A stretch of 30,856 nt of DNA from a virus: positions 1 through 30,856 of IMG/VR virus record IMGVR_UViG_3300046010_000778; one strand, given 5' to 3'. This document shows positions 7,221 to 15,101 of the stretch, in pieces. The position numbers were made by a program, and so were the translations under genes. The stretch's first letter is position 1, and each line of letters begins with the position of its first letter. Under the pieces are notes generated by a model, which was given only the letters and a program-made list of their open reading frames with translations, searched no databases and had not been told where the DNA came from.

Positions 7221-8951
7221 TTATTTAGGTAAGAATCCTTGGTTAGGCATATCAATAGGCTTTTGATACACTAATGGATTGTTAGTTGGTAATATTTCTC
7301 CTTCTTTTCTTGCTTGTGCGGGTGTAATTTGTGCAGCTAATGGGTTGTTAATATCAGCTTTTTTTCTATAGGTTTCACGTGTCCAAAAATGGTGACAAGC
7401 CCCACCGCCTTTATATAAAAATACATCGTAAGTATCTGCTCCTTTTGGACCCCAACCCTCGTTGACTTTAGTTTGGCTCATTCGCATTATATCTTCTTTT
7501 CTATATACTTTATTAGCTGATAGCATTTTAACGCAAAATGGACGGCTATTTTCGCTTTCCTTGCCGCTATACCTGTAGCGTGATTTAAATAATTTACCGT
7601 CTTGTTCAGATTTTGCATTAGGGTTTGCAATACCAGTACTAACAAAGTTCCAAACTTTACTTAATAATGATGTTTTAGGGTTGTTTAAAGCTTCTAATTC
7701 TGCATCTAATTTAGCTTCTTCTTCATAAGTAACTTCCCTTGCATCAATTAACTCCCATTCGTTTAAATCAATTTCTTCACCAAATGAATCTAAATCAATA
7801 TTATCTAAATGCGAACTCATTTTAATACCAGTTTCTTCTTCAGCAGTTTCTGCATTCATACCGCTTGCATCTACAAACTCTAAAGGCTGTATAGTTTTAA
7901 AGTATAATTTTAAACTAATTTCATTTACTGCCAGTACCTCATCTAAAGCTTCAATTATTTCAAGTTGGTAAGGTTTAATTACTATATTGTCAAATAACAA
8001 AGTAGCGGTTTTAATTTCATCTGCATTATTACCTAATCCACCACCTGTATCACGAATACCTAAAAGCATAGGGCTTGTAACCCTGTGGCCTACAATTAAC
8101 TTTTCAAAACATTCTTTAGATAAATATTCATAGTGTGCAGGTGCATCGTTTAAAGGAATGTCTTCTACTGTGGTTTTGCTTTCAGCATTAGCGTTAAAAG
8201 CTACAATAACTTTTTCTCCCCTTGAACCTGTTAATTTATTTAATACGTCACGCTTGATTTTGTCACGCATTTCTTCGGTTGGAATACCGTTATTAAAGTT
8301 GATTACTTTAGTACCACTAAAACCGTTTTGTACATCGTTAATTAAGTATTCACCAATTTCTTCTTCTAAAACAGAATAAGGCAAAGCACCACTATAATCA
8401 ATAGGTGTATAATAATGGAAACCTGAAACGTATGGTTTAATAACATATATTTCAACTTCATTACCATTACCAAAACCAAAAGCAGGAATGCGTTTTGCGG
8501 CCTCTGAAGGCTTCTTTTTATTCCAGTCAGGATAATAGTACCAAGCTTCAATTTCGCCCTTGTCATTGCATTTTTCTGCTCTTAAGGTGTGCATAGGAAA
8601 ATGGTCTAAGGTTTTAACTTTTCCTTTTTCCATTACTACCTGCATTGCAGCCATTCCAAGCATCTTTCTTTCTAAGGCTACTTTCTTTAACATATCGCCT
8701 TTAATAATGCTACGCATCTGAGCGTATTCATTAGGCTTTTTGTTAGAATCTAAAGCATCAATACCTTTACCGTAAATCATATTGGTAACACCAGTGATAA
8801 TAGCGTTGTTTGTTGCTGAATATAAATACCTGTCTATTAAATACTGAAAGTAATTGTTGTCGCTTCCGTATTCTATAAAGTCGTTCTTTTTGTTTTCTTG
8901 AATTACAGGGCTTGTGTAAGCACTTAAATTTACAATTGATATATTACTCAT
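7221..8951 (-). CDS. Portal protein with extra C-terminal domain
   Basis: The 576-aa protein has a portal body: an N-terminal ATNNAIITGVTNMIYGKGI segment (residues about 46-65), clip/stem regions, and a conserved stretch with ECFEKLIVGHRVTSPMLLGI near residues 280-300. It forms the dodecameric ring through which DNA enters the capsid. From about residue 450 an additional domain follows, with SRPFC, a GWGPKG turn, YDVFLYKGGGACHHFW and TRETYRKK. This block is rich in aromatic, Cys and His residues and is not part of ordinary portals. It is similar to C-terminal blocks I recall in structural proteins of Bacteroidota phages. The gene overlaps the preceding 109-aa gene by 8 nt. Confidence 0.85.
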   Translation of the reverse strand: MSNISIVNLSAYTSPVIQENKKNDFIEYGSDNNYFQYLIDRYLYSATNNAIITGVTNMIYGKGIDALDSNKKPNEYAQMRSIIKGDMLKKVALERKMLGMAAMQVVMEKGKVKTLDHFPMHTLRAEKCNDKGEIEAWYYYPDWNKKKPSEAAKRIPAFGFGNGNEVEIYVIKPYVSGFHYYTPIDYSGALPYSVLEEEIGEYLINDVQNGFSGTKVINFNNGIPTEEMRDKIKRDVLNKLTGSRGEKVIVAFNANAESKTTVEDIPLNDAPAHYEYLSKECFEKLIVGHRVTSPMLLGIRDTGGGLGNNADEIKTATLLFDNIVIKPYQLEIIEALDEVLAVNEISLKLYFKTIQPLEFVDASGMNAETAEEETGIKMSSHLDNIDLDSFGEEIDLNEWELIDAREVTYEEEAKLDAELEALNNPKTSLLSKVWNFVSTGIANPNAKSEQDGKLFKSRYRYSGKESENSRPFCVKMLSANKVYRKEDIMRMSQTKVNEGWGPKGADTYDVFLYKGGGACHHFWTRETYRKKADINNPLAAQITPAQARKEGEILPTNNPLVYQKPIDMPNQGFLPK

Positions 8952-9273
8952 AAATTATAAAATCGTTATTTGTAGCGTGTGCCACATATTCATCTTTGTT
9001 GACTGTATAGTTAACTATATTTTGGTTAGTGCAAAAAACTTTATCTTTATAAACTACTTCAGCACCATTCTTAATAGTTAAATTATAAAATGTATCTTGT
9101 AATAAATCAAAAGCAGTAGTAGTTGTCAAATAATATTTATCTAAAGCAAATGATGCAGAAATAGTCTGTACTTCGTTTGTAGTTTCGTTTCTTAATACAA
9201 TAGTATCTGCCCCATAACTACGTGGTATGAATTTTAAAACTTGTGCAGCTTCTTGTTCTTTTAAGATTATCAT
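8944..9273 (-). CDS. Hypothetical virion-associated protein, 109 aa
   Basis: The protein is predicted to be mostly beta-strand (TIVLRNETTNEVQTISA..., FYNLTIKNGAEVVYKDKVFC), resembling a small Ig-like or tail-associated domain. It lies between the tail-tube candidate and portal genes and overlaps the portal start by 8 nt. A promoter-like element and a terminator lie upstream, so it may open the portal-fibre-lysis transcript. No specific family is recognised. Confidence 0.65.
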   Translation of the reverse strand: MIILKEQEAAQVLKFIPRSYGADTIVLRNETTNEVQTISASFALDKYYLTTTTAFDLLQDTFYNLTIKNGAEVVYKDKVFCTNQNIVNYTVNKDEYVAHATNNDFIIYE

Positions 9274-9292
9274 TATATTTTTTATTTAATAA

Positions 9293-9300
9293 TAAATGTA
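9293..9300 (-). promoter_or_regulatory. Possible promoter TACATTTA upstream of portal operon
   Basis: On the minus strand TACATTTA differs from the -7 consensus only at the last base. A TTTG lies 21 bp upstream (9322-9325), within the poly-T tail of the preceding terminator. It would restart transcription after that terminator. The match is imperfect, so this is tentative. Confidence 0.35.
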
Positions 9301-9322
9301 TCCACTTATTGTTATTTAAAAC

Positions 9323-9347
9323 AAAAAAAGGGCAGCCGAAGCCACCC
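9323..9347 (-). terminator. Rho-independent terminator after the 175-aa structural gene
   Basis: On the minus strand GGGTGGC pairs with GCTGCCC (two G-U pairs) around a stable TTCG tetraloop and is followed by seven Ts. It separates the highly expressed capsid/tail-tube genes from the portal group. Confidence 0.88.
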
Positions 9348-9372
9348 ATTTTCCAATCAAAAAAACAAACAA

Positions 9373-9900
9373 TTATGAACCTGAAACTACTGTAAACCCT
9401 GCAGCAGTTAAAGTAGTACTTAAGAAGTTAGCAGGTACAGGTTCTTGGCCTGATAATGTCAAAGTATATCCTGACAAATCACCCATAGCAGCTCCTGTCA
9501 CAATTGTACCACCAGACACATCCATTCCGTGTTCTAAACCACAAAGAAATAAGTTTCCGTTATTGTCTTCAACAACTACCTGCGGGCGGCCATAAGCTAA
9601 TAATTTAATTTGTTTGTGGTCTACAATAGACAATTTCTTTAAAGTTAAGTTCAAAGTTTGTTCAAAGAATGTAGTACCATTTTCTCTTGAAGAAGTAATT
9701 GCTTGTTCAAATGAACTATTACCTTTCAAGTCATATTTGTAAGCACTTGGCGTACCTGCTACAGCGTCAATAACATCTGTATTAGTATCGTCATAAGTTA
9801 CTCCAGTCATATCTCCCCAGTTTACAAAGTAAACCGATTTTAATCCACCATTGCTATCTTTGCAAGGTTCAATTCTACCTAATGAAATTTCACAAGCCAT
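9373..9900 (-). CDS. Major structural protein, tail-tube candidate, 175 aa
   Basis: The sequence begins MACEISLGRIEPCKDSNGG and ends in beta-rich segments including GLEHGMDVSGG, GAAMGDLSGYTLTLSGQEP and PANFL. The pattern of a compact beta-sandwich protein with GDLSGY near the C-terminus resembles tail-tube or capsid-associated structural proteins of Bacteroidota phages. It lies directly after the major capsid gene, between two terminators, an arrangement suited to an abundant transcript. Tail tube is favoured over a capsid decoration protein because no other tail-tube candidate was noticed in the tail cluster; this remains an inference. Confidence 0.65.
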   Translation of the reverse strand: MACEISLGRIEPCKDSNGGLKSVYFVNWGDMTGVTYDDTNTDVIDAVAGTPSAYKYDLKGNSSFEQAITSSRENGTTFFEQTLNLTLKKLSIVDHKQIKLLAYGRPQVVVEDNNGNLFLCGLEHGMDVSGGTIVTGAAMGDLSGYTLTLSGQEPVPANFLSTTLTAAGFTVVSGS

Positions 9901-9924
9901 CTATATATATATTTAAAAGTTAAT

Positions 9925-9954
9925 AAAAAAAAAGGGAAGGCATTTTACCTCCCC
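9925..9954 (-). terminator. Rho-independent terminator after the major capsid gene
   Basis: On the minus strand GGGGAGG pairs with CCTTCCC (one G-U pair) around a 7-nt loop, followed by nine Ts. Because the 175-aa gene downstream has no clear promoter, read-through is likely and the hairpin may set the ratio or protect the 3' end of the capsid mRNA. Confidence 0.88.
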
Positions 9955-9977
9955 TTTTTAATTTAAAAAGCTAATTT

Positions 9978-10931
9978 TTAGTTAGCAGAGTTTGTGATTC
10001 CGTAAGTTACGATATCTTCAACAATTCCGTATTGAACTGCAGCAGTAAACCTCATTACTACACGAACGTTTTGTGATCCGTCAACTGGAGACATATCAAT
10101 TACTTGAACTTCGTTTTGGTCAGATAACAAACCAGTTCCAAAGAATAAGTTAGATTTTTGAGCAGCGATAGCAGTGTTGTTAGCTAATCCGTTTGCAACA
10201 AAGATCTTAACACCATCAAAAGATAATGAACCATTGTTAAACCATTGTGTTCCTTGAGCGTTTGTACCATTAGCACCCAATCCTGACGCACCAAATCCAC
10301 CTAAAGCACGAACGTAAGCACGAGCGATGTTTTGAGAAACGTATAAATACAAATCTTCTTTTCCGTAAAGTGCAGCAGGAATAGCGTCAACGATTTTTCC
10401 TAATTCAGCCACAACGTTAGAAGCAGTAACTGTAGTACCTGCAACTTCGTTAGCAGTTGGCAAAGCAGCATCAGCAGCTAATAAAGCAGCAAATCCGTTA
10501 AATTCACCTGCATTAGCGGTAGCACCTCTCCAAATGTTTTGTTCTGTTTTTTCAGCAACTTTAGCAGCAACGTGAGAAATTAAGAAATCAGCAAAGCTTG
10601 AAGGCAATGAATCAAAAGCAGAATATCCCATAGAAATAGCTTCCCAAGTTGAGTGGAAGTCTTTTTTACACAACTGTAGGTTCACTTGGAATTCCTCAGG
10701 AGTAATAATTCTTTCGCTTAATGTTACAGTAGATGTAGCAGAAAAATCACAAGTTGCATCTTTTACGATAGCATCGGTAGCAATTTTTTGGATTACAGAT
10801 TTATACTTAACATTAGGCATTACCTCAATTCCACCATTTTCAATAGTAGAAGCAGATAATAAAGCAGCAGAGATATATTTTGAAGCAAATTCTCCTGCAT
10901 AAGATGTAGTGATACTTGTAGTAGTCGCCAT
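9978..10931 (-). CDS. Major capsid protein, HK97-fold candidate
   Basis: The 317-aa protein has the composition of a capsid protein: Ala/Ser/Thr/Gly-rich, with an N-terminal arm (MATTTSITTSYAGEF), a middle helix block EEFQVNLQLCKKDFHSTWEAI (residues about 79-99), ISHVAAKVAEKTEQNIWRG before residue 140, and a beta-rich P/A-domain end (VRVVMRFTAAVQYG). The helix-strand order fits the HK97 fold (spine helix, then P and A domains). It follows the scaffold candidate and is followed by a strong terminator. Its codons look more GC-rich than those of its neighbours, as expected for a highly expressed gene. No internal protease site can be pinpointed. Confidence 0.85.
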   Translation of the reverse strand: MATTTSITTSYAGEFASKYISAALLSASTIENGGIEVMPNVKYKSVIQKIATDAIVKDATCDFSATSTVTLSERIITPEEFQVNLQLCKKDFHSTWEAISMGYSAFDSLPSSFADFLISHVAAKVAEKTEQNIWRGATANAGEFNGFAALLAADAALPTANEVAGTTVTASNVVAELGKIVDAIPAALYGKEDLYLYVSQNIARAYVRALGGFGASGLGANGTNAQGTQWFNNGSLSFDGVKIFVANGLANNTAIAAQKSNLFFGTGLLSDQNEVQVIDMSPVDGSQNVRVVMRFTAAVQYGIVEDIVTYGITNSAN

Positions 10932-10952
10932 TTTTATTTATTTAGTTTATTA

Positions 10953-11525
10953 TTAATTAAAAAGTTTTGCCATAACTCTATCTTGAGTTGTCATAGCGCG
11001 GTTAGATGCAAATTTTTGAACTTGTGGTGCTTTAACTTCAGGTGAATGTGTTAATGGTTCAACACTTAATTCAACTCCTTTAGATTTTAAATCCTCATCA
11101 GTTTTATCTTCTTCATCTACAGAAAGTTTTACACCTTTCAATTCAGCAATTTCATTTCTTAATTTTTCAATTTCAGAAAAGAACATTTCTTTAGTGATTG
11201 ATTCAACAATCTTTTTAGGAGTTGCTTCAGCAGCAGCTTCAACCTCAACTTCAACTTCAGGAGCTTCCATTTCAGGCTCTGGCATTACTTCTTCAGGCAT
11301 TTCAATAGCTGCAATTACACCTTCAACTTCAACTTCTAGAACATTTCCATTTTCTAAAATGTATTCGCCAACTGGTAACGCAATTCTATCTTCCTCGTTA
11401 ACTATAAAAACAGCCATAGCAGGTTCAAAAGCTTCAGCTTCTAAAACAGTACCGTTTTCAAGTTTCATTTGGGCAAGTTTTACTTCCATTCCCAAAAGAG
11501 TTTTGATTTCGTTAATTACACTCAT
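10953..11525 (-). CDS. Scaffolding-like acidic protein, 190 aa
   Basis: The N-terminal part (residues 1-70) is beta-rich with two similar units (LENGTVLEAEAFEP and LENGNVLEVEVEG). It is followed by a very acidic Glu/Val/Pro stretch (about residues 75-100), a coiled-coil helix (FFSEIEKLRNEIAELKGV) and a disordered end with VQKFASNRAMTTQDRVMAKLFN. Acidic, helical, partly disordered proteins directly before the capsid gene are typical scaffolds. The C-terminal TTQDRVMAKLFN resembles the capsid-binding tails seen in Bacteroidota phage scaffolds. Role inferred from composition and place. Confidence 0.7.
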   Translation of the reverse strand: MSVINEIKTLLGMEVKLAQMKLENGTVLEAEAFEPAMAVFIVNEEDRIALPVGEYILENGNVLEVEVEGVIAAIEMPEEVMPEPEMEAPEVEVEVEAAAEATPKKIVESITKEMFFSEIEKLRNEIAELKGVKLSVDEEDKTDEDLKSKGVELSVEPLTHSPEVKAPQVQKFASNRAMTTQDRVMAKLFN

Positions 11526-11585
11526 TTTTAAAATATTTAATTTGTTTATTAATAATTTTATTTTTATTTGTTATAAATTAGGGTT

Positions 11586-11768
11586 TTAACCGTTACTTCT
11601 AACAATAGTTTTTACACCATCAATTATTGTAATAGTTGCACCACCTTGTTGAACTGTACTACCAATTCCTTGTGATTGTAATTCACCATCACAATTTTTA
11701 ACATCGTACTTTCCGTCTTTACCAAGACAACCCCTGTTACCGCCCTTTGGACTTGTTGTTTTTCCCAT
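11586..11768 (-). CDS. Small hypothetical protein, 60 aa
   Basis: The chosen start is ATG at 11768 (MGKTTSPKGGNRG); a longer frame begins only with TTG. The protein is Gly-rich with two Cys residues (CLGKDGKYDVKNC) and a beta-rich end (ATITIIDGVKTIV). It sits between the XkdF-like gene and the scaffold candidate. Proteins with this look are common in capsid modules of Bacteroidota phages, but the function is unknown. Confidence 0.75.
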   Translation of the reverse strand: MGKTTSPKGGNRGCLGKDGKYDVKNCDGELQSQGIGSTVQQGGATITIIDGVKTIVRSNG

Positions 11769-11792
11769 TATTTTATTTATTATATTTAACAA

Positions 11793-12692
11793 TTATTTAC
11801 TTCTTATAGATTTTAATTTTCTTTGAGCCCATTCTACACCTGCATCACCACCCCAAGCTAACCACATTAAACGGCCACAACCATCACCAAGTTCTTTGTC
11901 AGAATTTTGTCTTTGTCTTTCAAAGCTTGCCATTCTTGCAATAGTATCTTCGCTAATTGGTTCACGGTTTGCTAATTGGTTTGCTCTTGCTTTACCTACT
12001 GCAGTACCACAACTACCCCAACCATTTTCTTCAGCATAACGCAAAGCTATTTTAGCATTTTCAGTAGCTTGTTCAGGGTAGTCTGTATAAGATTCTAAAT
12101 CAACCTTTTTTTTTTGGTCTTTTAAAATTATATCTTTTATTTTTTGTATAAGTTCTTGTTCTTTTTCTAACTGCAAACTCATTTCTAATTTGTCAGCAAA
12201 ATAACCTTCAATGCTAAAGCCTTTTACTTTACCTGTTTTAACAAAGTCATTCCAAATAGTATCATTATTTACTTTCATACTAACCATCCAAGTTCCAACT
12301 GGTGCGTTTAAACCATATTTTTTAGACTTGTCCATTTCGGTATCTTCTACAATCCAAGATTCAACTACAGACAAATCATTTATCTTTTTTTGGTGTTCTA
12401 ATGTAGCGTTGTTTTGGTTGCTATTCATTAAGAACAATTCACTTGCTTTTTTTACAGTTGCATCTGAAAAGAAAATATAATACTCATCTTCACCATTACG
12501 TCTGTAAATATTTTTATTTGGAATTAAAGCAGCGCCCATTAAAATGCGCTTTTCATCATCTACTTTTGCTAATTGTAATTGTTGGTTAAGTGCTATGAAG
12601 TTTTCTTCTATGGCAGGGAATTCTACAACTGAAATAGCTTCTACACCACTTAAGTCTTCTTTTTCGTCTATGATTAATTCTACTATTCGCAT
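11793..12692 (-). CDS. XkdF-like protein (putative prohead protease) with conserved C-terminal domain
   Basis: The 299-aa protein begins MRIVELIIDEKEDLSGVEAISVVEFPAIEENF, the signature of XkdF-like putative serine proteases of phage head modules. Residues about 46-165 hold the rest of that domain, including LMGAALIPNKNIYR and GTWMVSMKVND. After a Lys/Glu-rich linker, residues about 205-299 form a second conserved block: a RYAEENGWGSCGT segment, ISEDTIARMASFERQRQNS and GDGCGRLMWLAWGGDAG. Its position before scaffold and capsid supports a role in head maturation. Protease activity is inferred from the family; no catalytic triad was demonstrated here. Confidence 0.85.
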   Translation of the reverse strand: MRIVELIIDEKEDLSGVEAISVVEFPAIEENFIALNQQLQLAKVDDEKRILMGAALIPNKNIYRRNGEDEYYIFFSDATVKKASELFLMNSNQNNATLEHQKKINDLSVVESWIVEDTEMDKSKKYGLNAPVGTWMVSMKVNNDTIWNDFVKTGKVKGFSIEGYFADKLEMSLQLEKEQELIQKIKDIILKDQKKKVDLESYTDYPEQATENAKIALRYAEENGWGSCGTAVGKARANQLANREPISEDTIARMASFERQRQNSDKELGDGCGRLMWLAWGGDAGVEWAQRKLKSIRSK

Positions 12693-12729
12693 TTTATTTT
12701 TATTTATAAATTAAATTATTTGTTTTTTG

Positions 12730-14571
12730 TTAATTACCTAATGATGCAGTCTTAACAATATTTCTATCTAAACTTTGTGCAGTAGTTACATCACCTGATA
12801 CTACATAAGCTTTAACGGGTGCTTGATTACCTAAACTTTGCGCAATTTGATTTTGCCCGCTTGTACCTACTACATTAAAACTTGGTGCAGCAGCTGCTGT
12901 AGGTGTTGAAGAAGCCATTACACCTGTAGCGGGTTTAGGCATAGAAGGAACTGAACCACCACCACCACCACCGCTTGGTGTTTTAACAGCCAAAATAGAT
13001 TTAACAGATTTAATACCACCTGCAATAGCTAAAGCAGCGTTAATAGGTGCTAATATAGGGCCAACAAATGGAATACCTACAGTAGATTCATAAGCTTTTT
13101 GTGCAGATAAAAATGTAGATATAGTTGCACTTGCTACAGCAGCAGCTTTTCCTGCAGCAGTTTCTTTACCTAACAATTCAGATAACCCTGATAGCGTAGC
13201 AGAAGCGGCTTCGGCTGCTTGTATTTTAGCTTCTTTTTCTTTTTTAGCAAGTTCTATTCTTGAAGCTGTATCTTCCGCTAAAGTTTGTGTATTTTTTGCT
13301 TCTAAATTGTCAACCGCATCAGCTATTTCAAAAAGGTCATTAATCTTATTTTCTTTAGCTTCCATATCAGCAATGTTTTGTGCTGACTTGGCTTCGCTTA
13401 TTTTTATCTGAAACTGATTAAATTCTTCTTGGTCTTTTGCTGCTTTTTCTTTAATCTTGTCATCAGCTTCTTTTTGAGCCGTTTCATTTTTAACTCTTTC
13501 AGCTTTTGAAGTTTCACTTGCTTGTCTGTCTATTGAGTTAATAGATAGCTGTAAACCTGCTCTATCGTTTTTTAGTTTTTCTAAAGCTTTTCTTTGTTCG
13601 GCTACAACTGCATCACCATCTTGCTTAACTTTTACAGGGTCAAACATAAGTGAAGATAAACCACCAAAAACTTTGTCTTCTAAACCAAAATCTTTTCCTA
13701 AAGCTTTACCAATACTATCTACTGTTTTTAAAAGTAAAGTTAATGGTATGCTTATAAATTTTAATACCCCCGCTAAAATATCTTGGTTTCTTCTTGCTGC
13801 TTCAGTTTGTGCTTTAGCAGTAGCAATAGATTGCTCTATTTGTACTTCAGATGCTTTAATTACTTGGTCAGTCTGTGCTATTTTAATTTTTAAAATATCC
13901 TTTTCACTTTTACCTTGTAATTTTAGAATATTATCTTGACCACCAATAGTGTCTAATTTTTGCTGCTCTTGTTCTAAATTTCTTTTAGATAGTGCATTTA
14001 AATTTTTCTGTTCAGCACTTACACTACTAACCGCTTCTTTAATGTCATCCCAATAAGCGTATATTGCCCCTGCAGCGATTACAATTAAACCAATACCTGT
14101 GCTACCGATAGCTGTTTTAATAGCGTTAAATGCGTTTACACCTACTGCTTTTAATTGTTTAAATGAATCCCTTGCTTCTCCAAGACCTTGCAGCCCTTCG
14201 GCAATAGCCATTGCGGACTGAACTTTTAAAAGCTGCTTTTCTAAATCTTTGCTTTCAACACCAACTAAACCCATCGCACCCTGATAGGCAGCAAAACCAC
14301 TTGCTACACCACCCAAAGATGAACTTAATGCGTTAAATTTTGCATCAGGATTGAAGGCATCTGTTAAAGCTTTAGCATCACCAATTCTATCTTTTAAAAT
14401 AGCGGCTTTTTTAGCAGCTTCTACTGCCTCTCTTGAAGTGTCTCCAAACTTATCAGATAATTCTGCAACCTCTTGTTGAGCAAGTCTTAATTGCGTTTTT
14501 AAACTAACTACAGATTTTGTAGTTTCGTCAATATTATCGTTAACTTGAAGATTTACTATTTTATTTTCCAT
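12730..14571 (-). CDS. Tail tape measure protein
   Basis: The 613-aa protein is almost all helical. An N-terminal coiled-coil region (residues 1-75) is followed by Gly/Ala-rich segments, a strongly hydrophobic helix at about residues 156-174 (GSTGIGLIVIAAGAIYAYW), long charged coiled coils with many Lys/Glu/Gln (about residues 190-470), a second hydrophobic patch (VGIPFVGPILAPINAALAIAGG) and a Gly/Pro/Ser-rich end. These are tape measure features; the protein sets tail length and helps DNA pass the membrane. With about 1.5 angstrom per residue it implies a tail near 90 nm. It follows a 48-aa gene with a 16-nt overlap. Confidence 0.88.
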   Translation of the reverse strand: MENKIVNLQVNDNIDETTKSVVSLKTQLRLAQQEVAELSDKFGDTSREAVEAAKKAAILKDRIGDAKALTDAFNPDAKFNALSSSLGGVASGFAAYQGAMGLVGVESKDLEKQLLKVQSAMAIAEGLQGLGEARDSFKQLKAVGVNAFNAIKTAIGSTGIGLIVIAAGAIYAYWDDIKEAVSSVSAEQKNLNALSKRNLEQEQQKLDTIGGQDNILKLQGKSEKDILKIKIAQTDQVIKASEVQIEQSIATAKAQTEAARRNQDILAGVLKFISIPLTLLLKTVDSIGKALGKDFGLEDKVFGGLSSLMFDPVKVKQDGDAVVAEQRKALEKLKNDRAGLQLSINSIDRQASETSKAERVKNETAQKEADDKIKEKAAKDQEEFNQFQIKISEAKSAQNIADMEAKENKINDLFEIADAVDNLEAKNTQTLAEDTASRIELAKKEKEAKIQAAEAASATLSGLSELLGKETAAGKAAAVASATISTFLSAQKAYESTVGIPFVGPILAPINAALAIAGGIKSVKSILAVKTPSGGGGGGSVPSMPKPATGVMASSTPTAAAAPSFNVVGTSGQNQIAQSLGNQAPVKAYVVSGDVTTAQSLDRNIVKTASLGN

Positions 14572-14702
14572 TGTCTTTTAATTTGGTTTATTCCTTTACT
14601 CCAAGTTGTAGGTATTTCGTACTTGCCTTTGGCTATTTCTATCGTTTCGCTTTGTCCGTAATGGTTGTCTAACATTAACAGATTTAATATTTCTTTTATC
14701 AT
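14556..14702 (-). CDS. Small hypothetical protein overlapping the tape measure gene, 48 aa
   Basis: ATG at 14702, TAG at 14558-14556, overlapping the start of the tape measure gene by 16 nt. The protein has an N-terminal helix (MIKEILNLLMLDN) and an aromatic, basic end (TTWSKGINQIKRQW). The frame fills the space between the 128-aa gene and the tape measure exactly, which supports it being real. No family is recognised; tail genes just before a tape measure are often chaperones or tail-tip parts. Confidence 0.7.
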   Translation of the reverse strand: MIKEILNLLMLDNHYGQSETIEIAKGKYEIPTTWSKGINQIKRQWKIK

Positions 14703-14703
14703 A

Positions 14704-15090
14704 TTATCTTGCAAAAATTACATAATCAAAGTTAACGTTTTGTGTAACTGCTGCAGTTTCTCTAATGAATATTGTAAATCCATTTACAGTTTTGTTACCA
14801 ATTGCGTATTGAACTTCATTGTCATTTTGACCTGCACCTGCAGAAATAATAGTTCCGCAAATTATATAATCAGCACTACTTAATGCAGTAGCAAATGTTG
14901 CTGTGAAACTTGCTGTAGTAGTTGTAAGGTTACCCATTGTTAGCGTTCCTTTTGCTAATGGTTTAAACGAATTAAAATCATCCATAAAATTTAATAATGC
15001 AGTTTCTACCTCTCGGTGTTTTACTGCTGTTATTGTAGATGCTGATGCTAAATTTGAATCTATTAATGCTTGTACTTCTGCTTTTGTCAT
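14704..15090 (-). CDS. Tail/baseplate-associated protein, 128 aa
   Basis: The N-terminal third is helical (MTKAEVQALIDSNLASASTITAVKHREVETALLNFM), and the rest is a beta-rich Thr/Ala/Gly domain (TTTTASFTATFATALSSADYI ... FTIFIRE). The VKHREVETAL helix followed by a small beta domain is typical of short fibre or baseplate decoration proteins in Bacteroidota phages, where the helix would trimerise the protein. It lies between the 677-aa tail protein and the tape measure unit. The role is inferred. Confidence 0.7.
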   Translation of the reverse strand: MTKAEVQALIDSNLASASTITAVKHREVETALLNFMDDFNSFKPLAKGTLTMGNLTTTTASFTATFATALSSADYIICGTIISAGAGQNDNEVQYAIGNKTVNGFTIFIRETAAVTQNVNFDYVIFAR

Positions 15091-15101
15091 TTTTTTTATT
15101 T

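Noticed and set aside
11526-11585. Promoter before the scaffold candidate
   Set aside because: The 60-bp spacer is very AT-rich but holds no TAnnTTTG element.
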